From contig JAUYUB010000024.1 of NCBI GenBank assembly GCA_030692765.1, forward strand, positions 62,001 to 126,000: a stretch of DNA of 64,000 bases, written 5' to 3'. The position numbers and the translations under genes were made by a program. The notes beneath the pieces are model-generated. The model was not told where the DNA came from. It made no database searches and was given only the letters and a program-made list of their open reading frames with translations. Below are positions 44,523-53,961 of the stretch, one piece after another (position 1 is the stretch's first letter; the number at the start of each line of letters is the position of its first letter). The stretch comes from Sulfuricurvum sp. Lineage in GTDB: Bacteria > Campylobacterota > Campylobacteria > Campylobacterales > Sulfurimonadaceae.

Positions 44523-45901
44523 GTAAAGACTTGCTCTTCTTTCGCATTTATGTGAAAAGCTTTATGGGGGTGCAGGGGACACTTGTGTCCTTGCTATCCA
44601 AAGTGGCTTTGCCAGTTTGGATATTTAGTATAATGATTTTATTTTTAGGGCAGACACTCATGGCAAGTACTTTGGAATACATAGAAGTCAAAGGGGTTAA
44701 AATCCCGTTTATACACGAAGAGGACAAGCGCCTTCCAATCATATCGATGCAGTTGGTTTTTACGGGAAGCGGCAGTATTGACGAGGGAAAAAGTGCAGGA
44801 TTGGCACGTATTAGTGCAAAAATGATGAACGAGGGTACCCTTAAGCGCGGAGCCGTCGATTTTGCGGATGCTTTGGATGCACGGGCGATTCAGCTTAGCA
44901 CCAATGCCGGTAATGAGTCATTGGTTATGGAATTAGGCACGCTCAAAGAAGAATTTGGCACAGGGCTTTCTTTGATGGCAGAATTACTCAAAGAGCCTAA
45001 TTTAACGAAAGAGACACTGGAAAAAGTCAAAACCAGAGCACTGAGTGATATCGCCCGTAAAGAGGCAGATTTTGATACGGTAGCCTCCGATGAACTCAAA
45101 GCGATTTTGTTTGAGGGAACGCCTATGGCTACTCCCAATATCGGCACTAAAGAATCGATTGGCGCATTGAAATTAAAGGAAGTTAAAACTTTTTTAGACC
45201 AACATCGTGTCTTGGCAAATGCACTCATCGTCATCGGTGGTGATATAGATGCTGCAACTGCAAAAGAAAAAGTGTCTAAATTACTTAAAAACTTTAGCGT
45301 AGGAATCAAGACTAAAGAGCGTTATTATGAGCCGCGTAAAACACCTAAAGAATCGATTTTAAAACGCCCTAGTACGGAACAGGCCTATTTGTATTTCGGT
45401 TCACCGTTTGCGATGCGTGAGGGAGATGCAGAGTTTTATAAATCACGTGTGGCAATGTTTGTCTTAGGCTCGAGCGGTTTTGGCAGCCGTATGATGGAAG
45501 AGATCCGTGTTAAACGCGGTTTGGCGTATTCTGCGTATTCACGTTTGGGTGTTGCTAAAACGCATACGTATTTTAGCGGATATCTTCAGACCAAGCTGGA
45601 GTCTCAAGACGAAGCTAAAAAAACCGTTGCCGAAGTGATTGACACTTTTCTAAAAGACGGTGTAACACAAGCAGAATTGGATCAAGCCAAAAAGTTTATG
45701 CTGGGTTCAGAACCGATGCGTGTAGAAACACTCTCTCAGCGTCTTGGGCGAACTTTTGGTGAATACTATGGAGGAAAACCATTAGGTCATTCACTCACAG
45801 AGCTCAAACAAATCGGAGAGTTATCTTTGGATGATCTCAATGACTTTATCAAACGCCATGGTGAAATCCGCGATCTTAGCTACGCCATTGTTACCAAATA
45901 A
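44519..45901 (+). CDS. M16-family peptidase-like protein lacking the zinc motif
   Basis: A 460-residue protein. The hydrophobic N-terminal segment (~28-50) should act as signal peptide or anchor. Two M16 domains follow. In the first, the place of the zinc-binding HxxEH is GKSAGLARISAKMMNEGT, with no His or Glu, so it is probably inactive. The second has the usual SRMMEEIRVKRGLAYSAYS. Inactive M16 subunits pair with active ones in bacteria and mitochondria; no active partner lies beside it. The start at 44519 overlaps mqnC by ATGA. Two hairpins (44572-44623) lie within residues ~18-35, so a later start (44633 or 44660) is possible. Confidence 0.85.
   Translation: MSKDLLFFRIYVKSFMGVQGTLVSLLSKVALPVWIFSIMILFLGQTLMASTLEYIEVKGVKIPFIHEEDKRLPIISMQLVFTGSGSIDEGKSAGLARISAKMMNEGTLKRGAVDFADALDARAIQLSTNAGNESLVMELGTLKEEFGTGLSLMAELLKEPNLTKETLEKVKTRALSDIARKEADFDTVASDELKAILFEGTPMATPNIGTKESIGALKLKEVKTFLDQHRVLANALIVIGGDIDAATAKEKVSKLLKNFSVGIKTKERYYEPRKTPKESILKRPSTEQAYLYFGSPFAMREGDAEFYKSRVAMFVLGSSGFGSRMMEEIRVKRGLAYSAYSRLGVAKTHTYFSGYLQTKLESQDEAKKTVAEVIDTFLKDGVTQAELDQAKKFMLGSEPMRVETLSQRLGRTFGEYYGGKPLGHSLTELKQIGELSLDDLNDFIKRHGEIRDLSYAIVTK
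44572..44623. repeat. two adjacent hairpins inside the M16 5' region
   Basis: The first hairpin (44572-44594) has the perfect core GGACAC-TT-GTGTCC with a longer imperfect stem. The second (44595-44623) pairs TATCCAAAGTGGC with GCCAGTTTGGATA over 12 of 13 positions around a TTT loop. They abut without spacing and keep the M16 frame open. A TATAAT lies 5 nt after (44629-44634). They look like an inserted palindromic repeat element. Confidence 0.6.
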
Positions 45902-47672
45902 CGAGGAAACAGCTAAAAAACTTCACACATTAGGGGTGAGCAGTGTTACGGCTCTCTCTCTACTCGTTCCCTCATCTTTCGAAGATCGTCGTCTCAGTCA
46001 TGAACTAACACATAACAGTATGTGTGTTATTGATGCAACGGTTGAACACATCGTGCGCACTCCTAAAACGCTTAAAATCACTTTCTTTGTCCATAACTTA
46101 GAAGCAACACTCGAGGGGGTAATCTTCGCGCCAAGACCCTATATGATACATCAGTTCTCAAAAGGGACACGGGCTTTTTTTAGCGGTAAAGCAGTATTGG
46201 AACAGGGGCATTGGCAGATAATGCAGCCGGTTAAAATCACAGGCATCGGTACGATCGTCCCCATCTATAAAACACCGTTGCGTGTGGATGTGATGCGGCG
46301 TTTGATACAAACATTGGTTAGTGTTGAATCCTTATGCAGCGAGGGAATTCCACACGCTATTGCGCAAACCTTATATGATATCCATTTTCCTATACAGCCA
46401 AAACCTCTGGACGAACAACAACTCAATGCCCTTAAATTTGCAGAGCTATACGATTATATGGGACGTCTTCGCCATAAACGTAGATTTCATCCAACACACT
46501 ATCGCTCTAGTAGTAGTGTAAATAAATGGATGAAAAGTCTCCCGTTTGAGCTAACAAGCGATCAGAAAAATGCGATTGCCGATATATCCAATGATCTTCG
46601 CGCACCCAATGCCGCACGCCGTATGATTGTGGGTGATGTGGGATCGGGTAAAACGATGGTGATTTTCGCCTCAGTCGTTTTGATGCAGCCCAATCGTTCG
46701 TTGTTAATGGCACCCACAACGATTTTGGCCAATCAACTCTATGAGGAGGCGCAGAAATATTTGCCGTATCTCAAAACGGCACTGGTCACCAGTGCAACGA
46801 AAAAGGGTTCTTTGGAAGAGTATGATTTTATCATCGGTACGCATGCTGTTTTGCATCGCCCCATACCCGAATGTGCTTTGGTGATGGTGGATGAACAACA
46901 CCGATTTGGTACCGCACAGCGCCATGCCCTTACAAAACTCACCGACCATGAGACAGCACCTCATTTTCTACAGTTTTCAGCCACACCCATACCGCGTACT
47001 CTCGCGATGATTGAATCGGCACACATTGATGTCAGTTTGATAGTTCAAACACCGTTTGTAAAAAACATTGATACCAAAGTGATCCATAAAAACGATTTTA
47101 CAGCCTTACTGGAACACATACGCGCAGAGATAGATCAAGAACATCAAGTGCTGATCGTCTATCCGCTGGTTGAGCAAAGCGAAAGCATAAACTACCAAAG
47201 TATTGAAGAAGCGCGCAGTTATTGGGAGAGCAAGTTTGCAAATGTTTACGTCACGCATGGAAAAGACAAAGAAAAAGAGCAGGTTCTGATTGATTTTCGC
47301 GAATCAGGCTCGATTTTACTCGCAACTACGGTAGTCGAAGTAGGGATTTCACTTCCGCGTCTTTCCACGGTAGTAATCGTAGGGGCAGAGCGATTGGGAC
47401 TCTCAACGCTTCATCAGTTGCGCGGACGTGTTAGTCGTACCGGTTTGCAGGGATATTGTTATTTGTATACCAACACAACCGGTAAAAATGAGCGGTTGCA
47501 ATCGTTTGGCAGCTGTATGAGTGGGTTTGAAATCGCGGCGTTGGATTTAAAATTTCGTAAAAGCGGTGATCTACTCGAGGGGAGACTCCAAAGCGGGAAC
47601 AAGTTTCGATGGGTAGATATGGGAGAAGATGAAGCGATTGTAAGAGAGGTCAAGGCAAGCCTTAACCTCTAA
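45858..47672 (+). CDS. recG: ATP-dependent DNA helicase RecG
   Basis: A 604-residue protein with the start placed at ATG 45858, as the earlier frame start lies deeper in the M16 gene. A shortened N-terminal wedge/OB domain (~30-170) precedes the SF2 helicase core: Walker A IVGDVGSGKTMV (~259), the DEQHRFG motif II (~345), SATPIPRTLA, and the C-terminal LRGRVSRTGLQGYCYL with the RecG-specific IAALDLKFRKSGDLLEG. It remodels stalled forks and Holliday junctions. It overlaps the M16 gene by 44 nt and closes the kdsA operon. Confidence 0.95.
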   Translation: MVKSAILATPLLPNNEETAKKLHTLGVSSVTALSLLVPSSFEDRRLSHELTHNSMCVIDATVEHIVRTPKTLKITFFVHNLEATLEGVIFAPRPYMIHQFSKGTRAFFSGKAVLEQGHWQIMQPVKITGIGTIVPIYKTPLRVDVMRRLIQTLVSVESLCSEGIPHAIAQTLYDIHFPIQPKPLDEQQLNALKFAELYDYMGRLRHKRRFHPTHYRSSSSVNKWMKSLPFELTSDQKNAIADISNDLRAPNAARRMIVGDVGSGKTMVIFASVVLMQPNRSLLMAPTTILANQLYEEAQKYLPYLKTALVTSATKKGSLEEYDFIIGTHAVLHRPIPECALVMVDEQHRFGTAQRHALTKLTDHETAPHFLQFSATPIPRTLAMIESAHIDVSLIVQTPFVKNIDTKVIHKNDFTALLEHIRAEIDQEHQVLIVYPLVEQSESINYQSIEEARSYWESKFANVYVTHGKDKEKEQVLIDFRESGSILLATTVVEVGISLPRLSTVVIVGAERLGLSTLHQLRGRVSRTGLQGYCYLYTNTTGKNERLQSFGSCMSGFEIAALDLKFRKSGDLLEGRLQSGNKFRWVDMGEDEAIVREVKASLNL

Positions 47673-47677
47673 TTTTT
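47645..47677 (+). terminator. terminator at the end of recG
   Basis: AGAGGTCAAGGC and GCCTTAACCTCT pair with one mismatch around AA over the last recG codons, followed by TAATTTTTAAT. It lies tail to tail with hpf and can serve both directions. Confidence 0.65.
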
Positions 47678-48221
47678 AATACAGTCCAAACTTTCCGTCA
47701 TTGCGTTTGTACATGACACGCATCTTCCCCTCAATGTCCATAAAGACTTCGAACACTTTGCTACTCTCTTTGAGTTTTTCGATAATCTCTCCAACCTCTT
47801 GAGGTTTGTATAAAATCAGCTCTGTTGGGACGATCTCGTCTTCCATACCTTCACTGATAGCATGAAGGTCGATAGGTGTGGCAGCGGCAGCTTTTGCTTC
47901 ATTGATACCGACATGGCGATGATCGCTTTCTTTGTCGTGTAAACGGCGCAGTGCTTTTTGGGCACGATCGATGGCGAGATCCACTGCAGCGTACAAATCA
48001 TCACTGCGCTGCGTGATTACGATCGTATTCTTACCGGCGATATTGATGGTAAATTCGATACTTACCCCTTTTTTACGTTCGTTCATAGAAGTCACCGCAT
48101 TAACGCTGATGAGATCGAGATGATATTTATCCAGAGTGTCTATTGAATGCAGTATATGTTCTTTATTGGCGTCACTAAGTTCGATATGGCGTCCGACGAG
48201 AGAGATATTCATGGCTGTCAC
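47676..48221 (-). CDS. hpf: ribosome hibernation-promoting factor, long form
   Basis: A 181-residue protein. The N-terminal YfiA/HPF domain (~1-100) has NISLVGRHIELSDANKEHIL and the LYAAVDLAIDRAQKALRRLHDKE segment. The C-terminal domain (~125-181) contains ELILYKPQEVGEIIEKL and ends with YKRNDGKFGLY, the dimerising tail of the long form. It dimerises 70S ribosomes to 100S in stationary phase. ATG 48221 or 48212 could be the start. Confidence 0.93.
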   Translation of the reverse strand: MTAMNISLVGRHIELSDANKEHILHSIDTLDKYHLDLISVNAVTSMNERKKGVSIEFTINIAGKNTIVITQRSDDLYAAVDLAIDRAQKALRRLHDKESDHRHVGINEAKAAAATPIDLHAISEGMEDEIVPTELILYKPQEVGEIIEKLKESSKVFEVFMDIEGKMRVMYKRNDGKFGLY

Positions 48222-48520
48222 CTTGTTGCGTAAATGATAGAGAAATAAATTATATCACACAAAATGCAAACGTCAAGAGGCAGATAAAAATAAATGATAA
48301 CTCATGAAAATAAATAAAATTATTAACTTCTTTTTAATAATGTTAGGAATAGACTAATGAGAGTTGTGCTCTTTTTCATTAACATCGTTTGGGATGATTG
48401 GGATGGGGCTTTAAAGTATGGGTTTTTCGTCGATATAGAGAGATACGTACTGTTTTGTTTGTACTTTTTTACTACCGAGCCCCAATTGTGTAGTGCCATA
48501 AAAATCCGTAGGAGGATGAA
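48222..48520 (+). promoter_or_regulatory. AT-rich intergenic region with possible structured leader
   Basis: About 300 nt without a gene, between divergent hpf and the MshQ-like gene. GGGGCT (48405-48410) can pair with AGCCCC (48478-48483) to enclose about 67 nt that contain a smaller GTAC-based inverted repeat. The structure ends 38 nt before the start codon, where GGAGG is the ribosome site. I could not match it to a known riboswitch class. Confidence 0.3.
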
Positions 48521-51500
48521 ATGAAAACTTTCAAATTTTTCCAAAAAAGCATCATAGCTTTGATAGTGTTAACTACTTTATCATTTGCTGATACAACTAC
48601 GAATGACAGTTGTGCAAATGCAGAGCTAAATGGTGCCCTTACAAATCTTTCTGTAGCTACCAATATAACTTTAAATGGAACTTTAACAAGTGGTAATGTG
48701 GATGAACAGGATTATTATAAAATTACAGTTGCTAGCACAGGAACGCTTGAAATAAATACTACCACTTCTGAAAGTACTGATTTTAGTGTAGGTAGAACGT
48801 GTACTGCAACAACATGCGGTACTGATATTTATACAAATGCTAATGCAGTTATAACTTCACATAAAACTGGTATTTTTTCAGTTGTTGCAGGAGATGTAAT
48901 ATATTTTAAAGTTTCACGTAATAATAAAAATCTCACTTATAATATGAGTATTAGTTATAAGCTTCCTCCTACAGTTGGGTGGGAAAATGCATCGTATCAA
49001 ATTAGTGAAAATATTGCTTTACCGTATGGACAAACATCACAGTTAGCAATGAATATTGTTTTAAGTGGAGCAGTCGATTATCCTATAACTGTTGTGTATC
49101 AAACACACGATGTTACAGCAATTGGAGATCGTGATTATAGTATTGTTGGCGGTACTGTTACAATTCCTGCAGGGACAACCAGCAAAATGGTCAATATGTA
49201 TATTTTCCATGATGAAGCAATCGAATTGGATGAAACATTTAATGTCATTCTTTCGAGTCCAGCTGGAAGTGGGGGGGTAACGTTACGATCCGATCGCACG
49301 ACGGCTCCTGTTTTAATCGCTGAACAAACGACGGCTCCACTATGTTATGACGACAGTTTTAGCGCGACTTTGGATTCAAAATGGCGGACATTATTTAGTA
49401 ATGGAGGGTTTACTCCGGCAATTAATAACGGTCATTTGAAGCTTACTCCAGGTAAAAAAAATATTGCAACAGCAGTTACTAAAGATTATGAATTTCCCTC
49501 AAAAGAGAATTTAATTGTCATTGAATTTCAGCACTATGCTTATGGTGGGTGTTTTGAAGAGAGTACACCTTCTGCCGGATTGGGAACGTATGGCGCAGAT
49601 GGGATCGTTGCGGTACTATATAATTCTGCAGTTGGAGCTAGCCCAGTCCCTGGGTCATATGGTGGATCTATGGGATATGCACAACGAACAGGAGTCAATG
49701 GATTTCAGGGAGGATGGCTTGGCTTAGGGCTTGACGAATACGGAAATTTTGGTAACTGTAATGAAGGCCGAATCGGAGGCTTGCCAGGAACTACATGTGA
49801 CACCAACACAGCTTTTAATCCTCAAAGTTATACGAACAGAGCTGTTATACGAGGGGATGGCAGTGGAACAAGTGGATATGAGTTTTTAAGTGCTGCAAAT
49901 TTATCTGCTTCACCACTTGCACCACTTGTTGACTATACGAATCCTCCCAGACTTCCAGGTGATAAATTTCGTATGACGGTTGACGCGCGTGATAATGCTC
50001 ATCTTTACATTACCCTTGAGCGTGATACTGGGACGGGTTATGTAACGGTAATTAATAAATTTGATGCTAAGCTAGCAGGCTATAATCAGTCAACTACGCC
50101 CGACTTTGTTCGATTTGCTTTAACCGCAGGAACGGGTGGCGGATGTAACGCCCATGAAATTGATGAATTAAAAGTTTGGGGTCGATGTACGCCATATAAT
50201 CCGACGCCAGGAACGCCTCCTGCAAATACGGGAGCTGTTGATGTTGTTGATAACTATCCAACAAATGGATACGCAACACAAAAAGGATTAGCAACCAAGA
50301 TCACTTCTAAACCAGCCAATACCCTCGATGCTGTTTGGTTGGGAACAGCAGGGGGAGGAACAGCTGTGCCATACTATACGGCAGGTAATAATGATGTAGT
50401 GGATATGCCTGTCCTTTTTTATGTTTCAGATATTAACAGTACTGATGATAATGCAGCCTGTACGACAGAACGGTATCAGTTGATGGGAGCGAATGGTTCT
50501 CCTCTCGTTGCAACTTTTCAAGCTGGAGATACTTATGCACGCACTACGTCAAGTTTCACGGTTCAGTCCAGTGCAAAAAAGCACTCTAAAATTGTTCCAA
50601 AATACATCAATTTTTATGGGATGAATCTACTTGATCCTTCAATTACCTGTCTTATCAACAGTTCAAATAGCGGAAATATTGCTGGTTTGCCTCAATGTGT
50701 CAATAGTGAGAATCAATACTTATCTGCTTTCGGACAAGCAGCAGTTAATCGATGTCGTAATGATCTGACGAAGGGTCAGCCATGTATGCCTCAAAATGGT
50801 GGGGTCGGTACGGGTGAATACAATCATAATTATGGCTGTTATCAATGTACCTTAGATGCTCTTGCAACAAAAGGGTGTTCTTCGGATGCGTTTGCTATTC
50901 GGCCGGATAAATTTGTGATTGCTTCTACTAATACAGCAATGCCAAATTTGCTTCGTGCTGGACAAGAGTACAATAACATTGTTCATGCGTATAACTATAA
51001 CACAACAACGAATACGATAGATTATAACGTGAGTTCAGCGATGAATGTATTTAATCTCGTTACGACAAAATATAACCGTAATAATGTGATAACTGCTAGC
51101 ATGGCCGGTACAGCTACTTTACCAACCAATGATATGAATATGTCAAATGGGATATCTACTAAAGTTGGTATTGGTGGTAATGAAGTTGCCGGATTAGTGT
51201 TTAATGATGTTGGTAAAATTAATCTGAGTCTTCAAGATCGTATCTGGTCCGCAGTGGATGATGATGATATCCCTTCGGCATTAAATTGTTCTGGTACATA
51301 TATTTGTAGTGATAAAAATGTTACTTTTATCCCTGATCATTTTGATTTTAATGAACTTAATATTACGAACAATAATGGCAATCCTGGCTCATTTACCTAC
51401 ATTGCAAATCAAGTAGGTCAAATGGCTGGGCGGATTCATACACAAATAAGAGCATTGAATACAAATGCTGTCGTTACACAAAACTTTGCTACATTTCCAC

Positions 51501-52348
51501 TTTGGGAAAACAATATAAGTATTACACCTGTAGTGACATCGGGTTTGTATCTTCATCCGGATGCGAATGAAACAACGATTTCAAATCTCGCCCTTGGATT
51601 TACGGCAGGAACTAAGACTATTCCTTGGAATGAAACCAATACGTCTCACTATTTACGTTTTAATTTCCCTCGGGATGTTAATCCTGTGACACCTCCAAAT
51701 CCATTCGATACAAATGGAGCAGATTTGAATATTGCAGCATCATCAATCTATGTTGATGGTGGCAATCAGACAACTATTAATGGATCACGTAATGGTACGG
51801 CAGATGGAAGCTCCCGATTTGTTTATGGCCGTATCATACCACGTGATGTACGTGTATTTGGTGCAAATACTCCATTTACTGCGAATGGATGGTATGAGGT
51901 ATTTAATACTCCTGCCATTGGTACAACGGCATTGCCAATAAGTAAAAATTCCGCTACATGGTCTACGAACACGCTGCATAACGATGCAAATGACGGAGAT
52001 GGCAACGTGATTGTTGTAATAACTGGGGCAAATCCTGTGAACACAGCTGCTGTCAATGGTGTGGAAACATATACGTTTGTGGCAGGTTATGCTGTGGGTG
52101 GATACCAAGCACATATTCGTACTGCTCCGTGGTTATGGTATGGTATAAATGCATTGCCGTATCTTGATCCGGCCAATGCAGCCAATCTTAACTGCTTGAC
52201 CCATCCGTGCTTTAATATCAATGTAGTCCCTTCAATTGGCGCGACAGGTAGTGCAAAATCAACAAATGAAGCGAATAAAGATAGTAAACGATCTATAGGA
52301 GGGGGAGCGTGGCAGAGTACGACAGATTATGCTCCGGCGGTGCGATGA
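48521..52348 (+). CDS. MshQ-like surface/adhesin protein with Calx-beta and lectin-like domains
   Basis: A 1275-residue exported protein. The signal peptide is at ~1-23. A pre-peptidase-C-terminal-like domain covers ~28-140 (NLSVATNITLNGTLTSGNVD). A Calx-beta-like domain covers ~152-260 (GDRDYSIVGGTVTIPAGTTS). A lectin/LamG-like domain (~275-560) has a Gly-rich GFQGGWLGLGLDEYGNFGNC stretch and several Cys. The C-terminal part (~790-1265), with FIPDHFDFNELNI, matches the DUF6701 region of MSHA biogenesis protein MshQ. Three pseudopilin genes follow with a 4-nt overlap, so it is probably a pilus-tip or pilus-assembled adhesin. GGAGG precedes the start. Confidence 0.8.
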   Translation: MKTFKFFQKSIIALIVLTTLSFADTTTNDSCANAELNGALTNLSVATNITLNGTLTSGNVDEQDYYKITVASTGTLEINTTTSESTDFSVGRTCTATTCGTDIYTNANAVITSHKTGIFSVVAGDVIYFKVSRNNKNLTYNMSISYKLPPTVGWENASYQISENIALPYGQTSQLAMNIVLSGAVDYPITVVYQTHDVTAIGDRDYSIVGGTVTIPAGTTSKMVNMYIFHDEAIELDETFNVILSSPAGSGGVTLRSDRTTAPVLIAEQTTAPLCYDDSFSATLDSKWRTLFSNGGFTPAINNGHLKLTPGKKNIATAVTKDYEFPSKENLIVIEFQHYAYGGCFEESTPSAGLGTYGADGIVAVLYNSAVGASPVPGSYGGSMGYAQRTGVNGFQGGWLGLGLDEYGNFGNCNEGRIGGLPGTTCDTNTAFNPQSYTNRAVIRGDGSGTSGYEFLSAANLSASPLAPLVDYTNPPRLPGDKFRMTVDARDNAHLYITLERDTGTGYVTVINKFDAKLAGYNQSTTPDFVRFALTAGTGGGCNAHEIDELKVWGRCTPYNPTPGTPPANTGAVDVVDNYPTNGYATQKGLATKITSKPANTLDAVWLGTAGGGTAVPYYTAGNNDVVDMPVLFYVSDINSTDDNAACTTERYQLMGANGSPLVATFQAGDTYARTTSSFTVQSSAKKHSKIVPKYINFYGMNLLDPSITCLINSSNSGNIAGLPQCVNSENQYLSAFGQAAVNRCRNDLTKGQPCMPQNGGVGTGEYNHNYGCYQCTLDALATKGCSSDAFAIRPDKFVIASTNTAMPNLLRAGQEYNNIVHAYNYNTTTNTIDYNVSSAMNVFNLVTTKYNRNNVITASMAGTATLPTNDMNMSNGISTKVGIGGNEVAGLVFNDVGKINLSLQDRIWSAVDDDDIPSALNCSGTYICSDKNVTFIPDHFDFNELNITNNNGNPGSFTYIANQVGQMAGRIHTQIRALNTNAVVTQNFATFPLWENNISITPVVTSGLYLHPDANETTISNLALGFTAGTKTIPWNETNTSHYLRFNFPRDVNPVTPPNPFDTNGADLNIAASSIYVDGGNQTTINGSRNGTADGSSRFVYGRIIPRDVRVFGANTPFTANGWYEVFNTPAIGTTALPISKNSATWSTNTLHNDANDGDGNVIVVITGANPVNTAAVNGVETYTFVAGYAVGGYQAHIRTAPWLWYGINALPYLDPANAANLNCLTHPCFNINVVPSIGATGSAKSTNEANKDSKRSIGGGAWQSTTDYAPAVR

Positions 52349-53028
52349 TACAATCATCTAAGCGCCCCGCAATCGCGATGATTGAACTGATATTTGCCAT
52401 TGTTATTATCGCTATTAGTGTTATTTCAATACCGACAATGATTACGGTTGCAGATAGAGCGGCAAAACAGATCACGGTAGATGATGATGTTATGTCACGT
52501 CTAGCGGGATGGACGATTGACAAGTTTCAAGCACGATGGGATGGCAACTATTCGGCATCAGGAAGCGGGCCGCTTTGGATTGCAGGAACTACAGATTTGA
52601 ACTGTAGTCGGGGCTCAGGAAACGTTTGGTATCGCTTTAATCCTGATTCAACCGTTCAATGCAACAATCAAAAGATAAGCCCCTCGGTAATTCCAAGTAG
52701 CGGTAGCGGGGTCTTAGCGAATGGGATTGAGCAATTAAATCATGGGAATGCTGGTAATGGTGAGACTATTAGTATTACCCCTGCTGGCGGTACAGCTTAC
52801 ACAGTTACTGCGACGTATGAAGTGCGGTATGTGACTTCTGCATTGAATGGTCCTCCTGCTGGAAATACGGCAACAGCAACCTGGGTGCTTGGCTCATCAA
52901 CCAATATGGCTCCTGATGGTTCGTTGAATGTGCCAACACATCTGAAACGTGTTGTTACACGTTTTCGAAATGCAGCCTTGGATGTTGATACAACGCTTAC
53001 TTTTTTCAAATCAAACAAAGGCAACTAA
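52345..53028 (+). CDS. type IV pilin-like protein (pseudopilin 1)
   Basis: A 227-residue protein with the start at ATG 52345, which overlaps the previous stop as ATGA; the earlier in-frame ATG lies inside the MshQ-like gene. The N-terminus KRPAIAMIELIFAIVIIAIS is a class III prepilin signal with cleavage probably after Ala and Glu at position 5, followed by a hydrophobic helix. The rest is Gly/Ser/Thr-rich beta structure. It resembles PilV/MshD-type minor pilins. Confidence 0.75.
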   Translation: MIQSSKRPAIAMIELIFAIVIIAISVISIPTMITVADRAAKQITVDDDVMSRLAGWTIDKFQARWDGNYSASGSGPLWIAGTTDLNCSRGSGNVWYRFNPDSTVQCNNQKISPSVIPSSGSGVLANGIEQLNHGNAGNGETISITPAGGTAYTVTATYEVRYVTSALNGPPAGNTATATWVLGSSTNMAPDGSLNVPTHLKRVVTRFRNAALDVDTTLTFFKSNKGN

Positions 53029-53961
53029 ATGAAAAATATGAAATTTAGAAGTGCTTTTTCGATGATTGAATTGCTTTTTGTTATTGTGATTATGGGAATC
53101 GTTGGAGGCATAGCGCTTGAAACGATTCGTCAATATTATGAAAATATCTATCGTATGCAAGAGTACACCCAACGGGTTTCGGATGCCGATCATATTTTGG
53201 ATCAAGTGAGTGGGTATTTTGAAAATGCTATCAGCAGTTCGATAGTAAATCTAGATCGGGTAGAGAACGAAGGAGTTTGTTACGGGCCTCCTGTTGATGG
53301 TGATGCAAACGACTATACGATAGCATTTGTGGCACCGGACCAAGATACTCTACGAGTTTCAGGGACCCCTGGTTGGAGTGAAGATACGCTTTTGGGGGCA
53401 AACAATGTTATAACAGCAATGGATGCAGATTATGGGGTGTCAAATACGATTATCACAGCTCTTTATCCGGCATCCTCATTGGGAAGTTCAGCAATATATG
53501 ATTCAGAAAGTTCTGATGTTGATGCTTGTACAAGATTTGGTTTAAATGGCGGTTTAACAGGAAGTGCGGGTTATCATCGGATTGCCGCTGGTTCTACGGC
53601 AACTGCACTTCCCTTGAATACAGAGAACAATGCTTCCAATGGCAAGCGAAAGTATTTACTGCGCACTGGATATGCGTTTCGTGTTTTAGACAATGGAAAT
53701 TTTACATTGTACACGAATTTTCGTCCTTGGCTGGGAGAGCGATATACGGCAGCAGCTAAAATTAATGTCTTAGGTGACAAGGTCGCGCACTTTTATGCGG
53801 ATTATGATGCGACTGATTTTCTAACTAATCCAAATTTGAATGATCGTGGTTTAGTATGGAGGCTAAAAGTATGTATGCAAGGGTTAGATGCAGATTTGGA
53901 TGATTCTATTGCTGAGGGTCAAACCATTTGTCGTGAAAGGAGAGTTCATGTACGCTACTAA
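53029..53961 (+). CDS. type IV pilin-like protein (pseudopilin 2, PilW-like)
   Basis: A 310-residue protein immediately after pseudopilin 1 with no intergenic base. The prepilin signal RSAFSMIELLFVIVIMGIVG has Glu at position 5 and a long hydrophobic helix. A large variable C-terminal part with paired Cys near ~84 and ~165 follows. The size and order (MshQ-like, PilV-like, PilW-like, PilX-like) mimic MSHA minor-pilin clusters. A 14-nt overlap with the next gene implies coupled translation. Confidence 0.75.
   Translation: MKNMKFRSAFSMIELLFVIVIMGIVGGIALETIRQYYENIYRMQEYTQRVSDADHILDQVSGYFENAISSSIVNLDRVENEGVCYGPPVDGDANDYTIAFVAPDQDTLRVSGTPGWSEDTLLGANNVITAMDADYGVSNTIITALYPASSLGSSAIYDSESSDVDACTRFGLNGGLTGSAGYHRIAAGSTATALPLNTENNASNGKRKYLLRTGYAFRVLDNGNFTLYTNFRPWLGERYTAAAKINVLGDKVAHFYADYDATDFLTNPNLNDRGLVWRLKVCMQGLDADLDDSIAEGQTICRERRVHVRY

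Noticed and set aside
48222-48520. Known riboswitch (c-di-GMP GEMM type) upstream of the adhesin
   Set aside because: The conserved GEMM core and tetraloop-receptor sequences could not be found by eye; only generic pairing remains.
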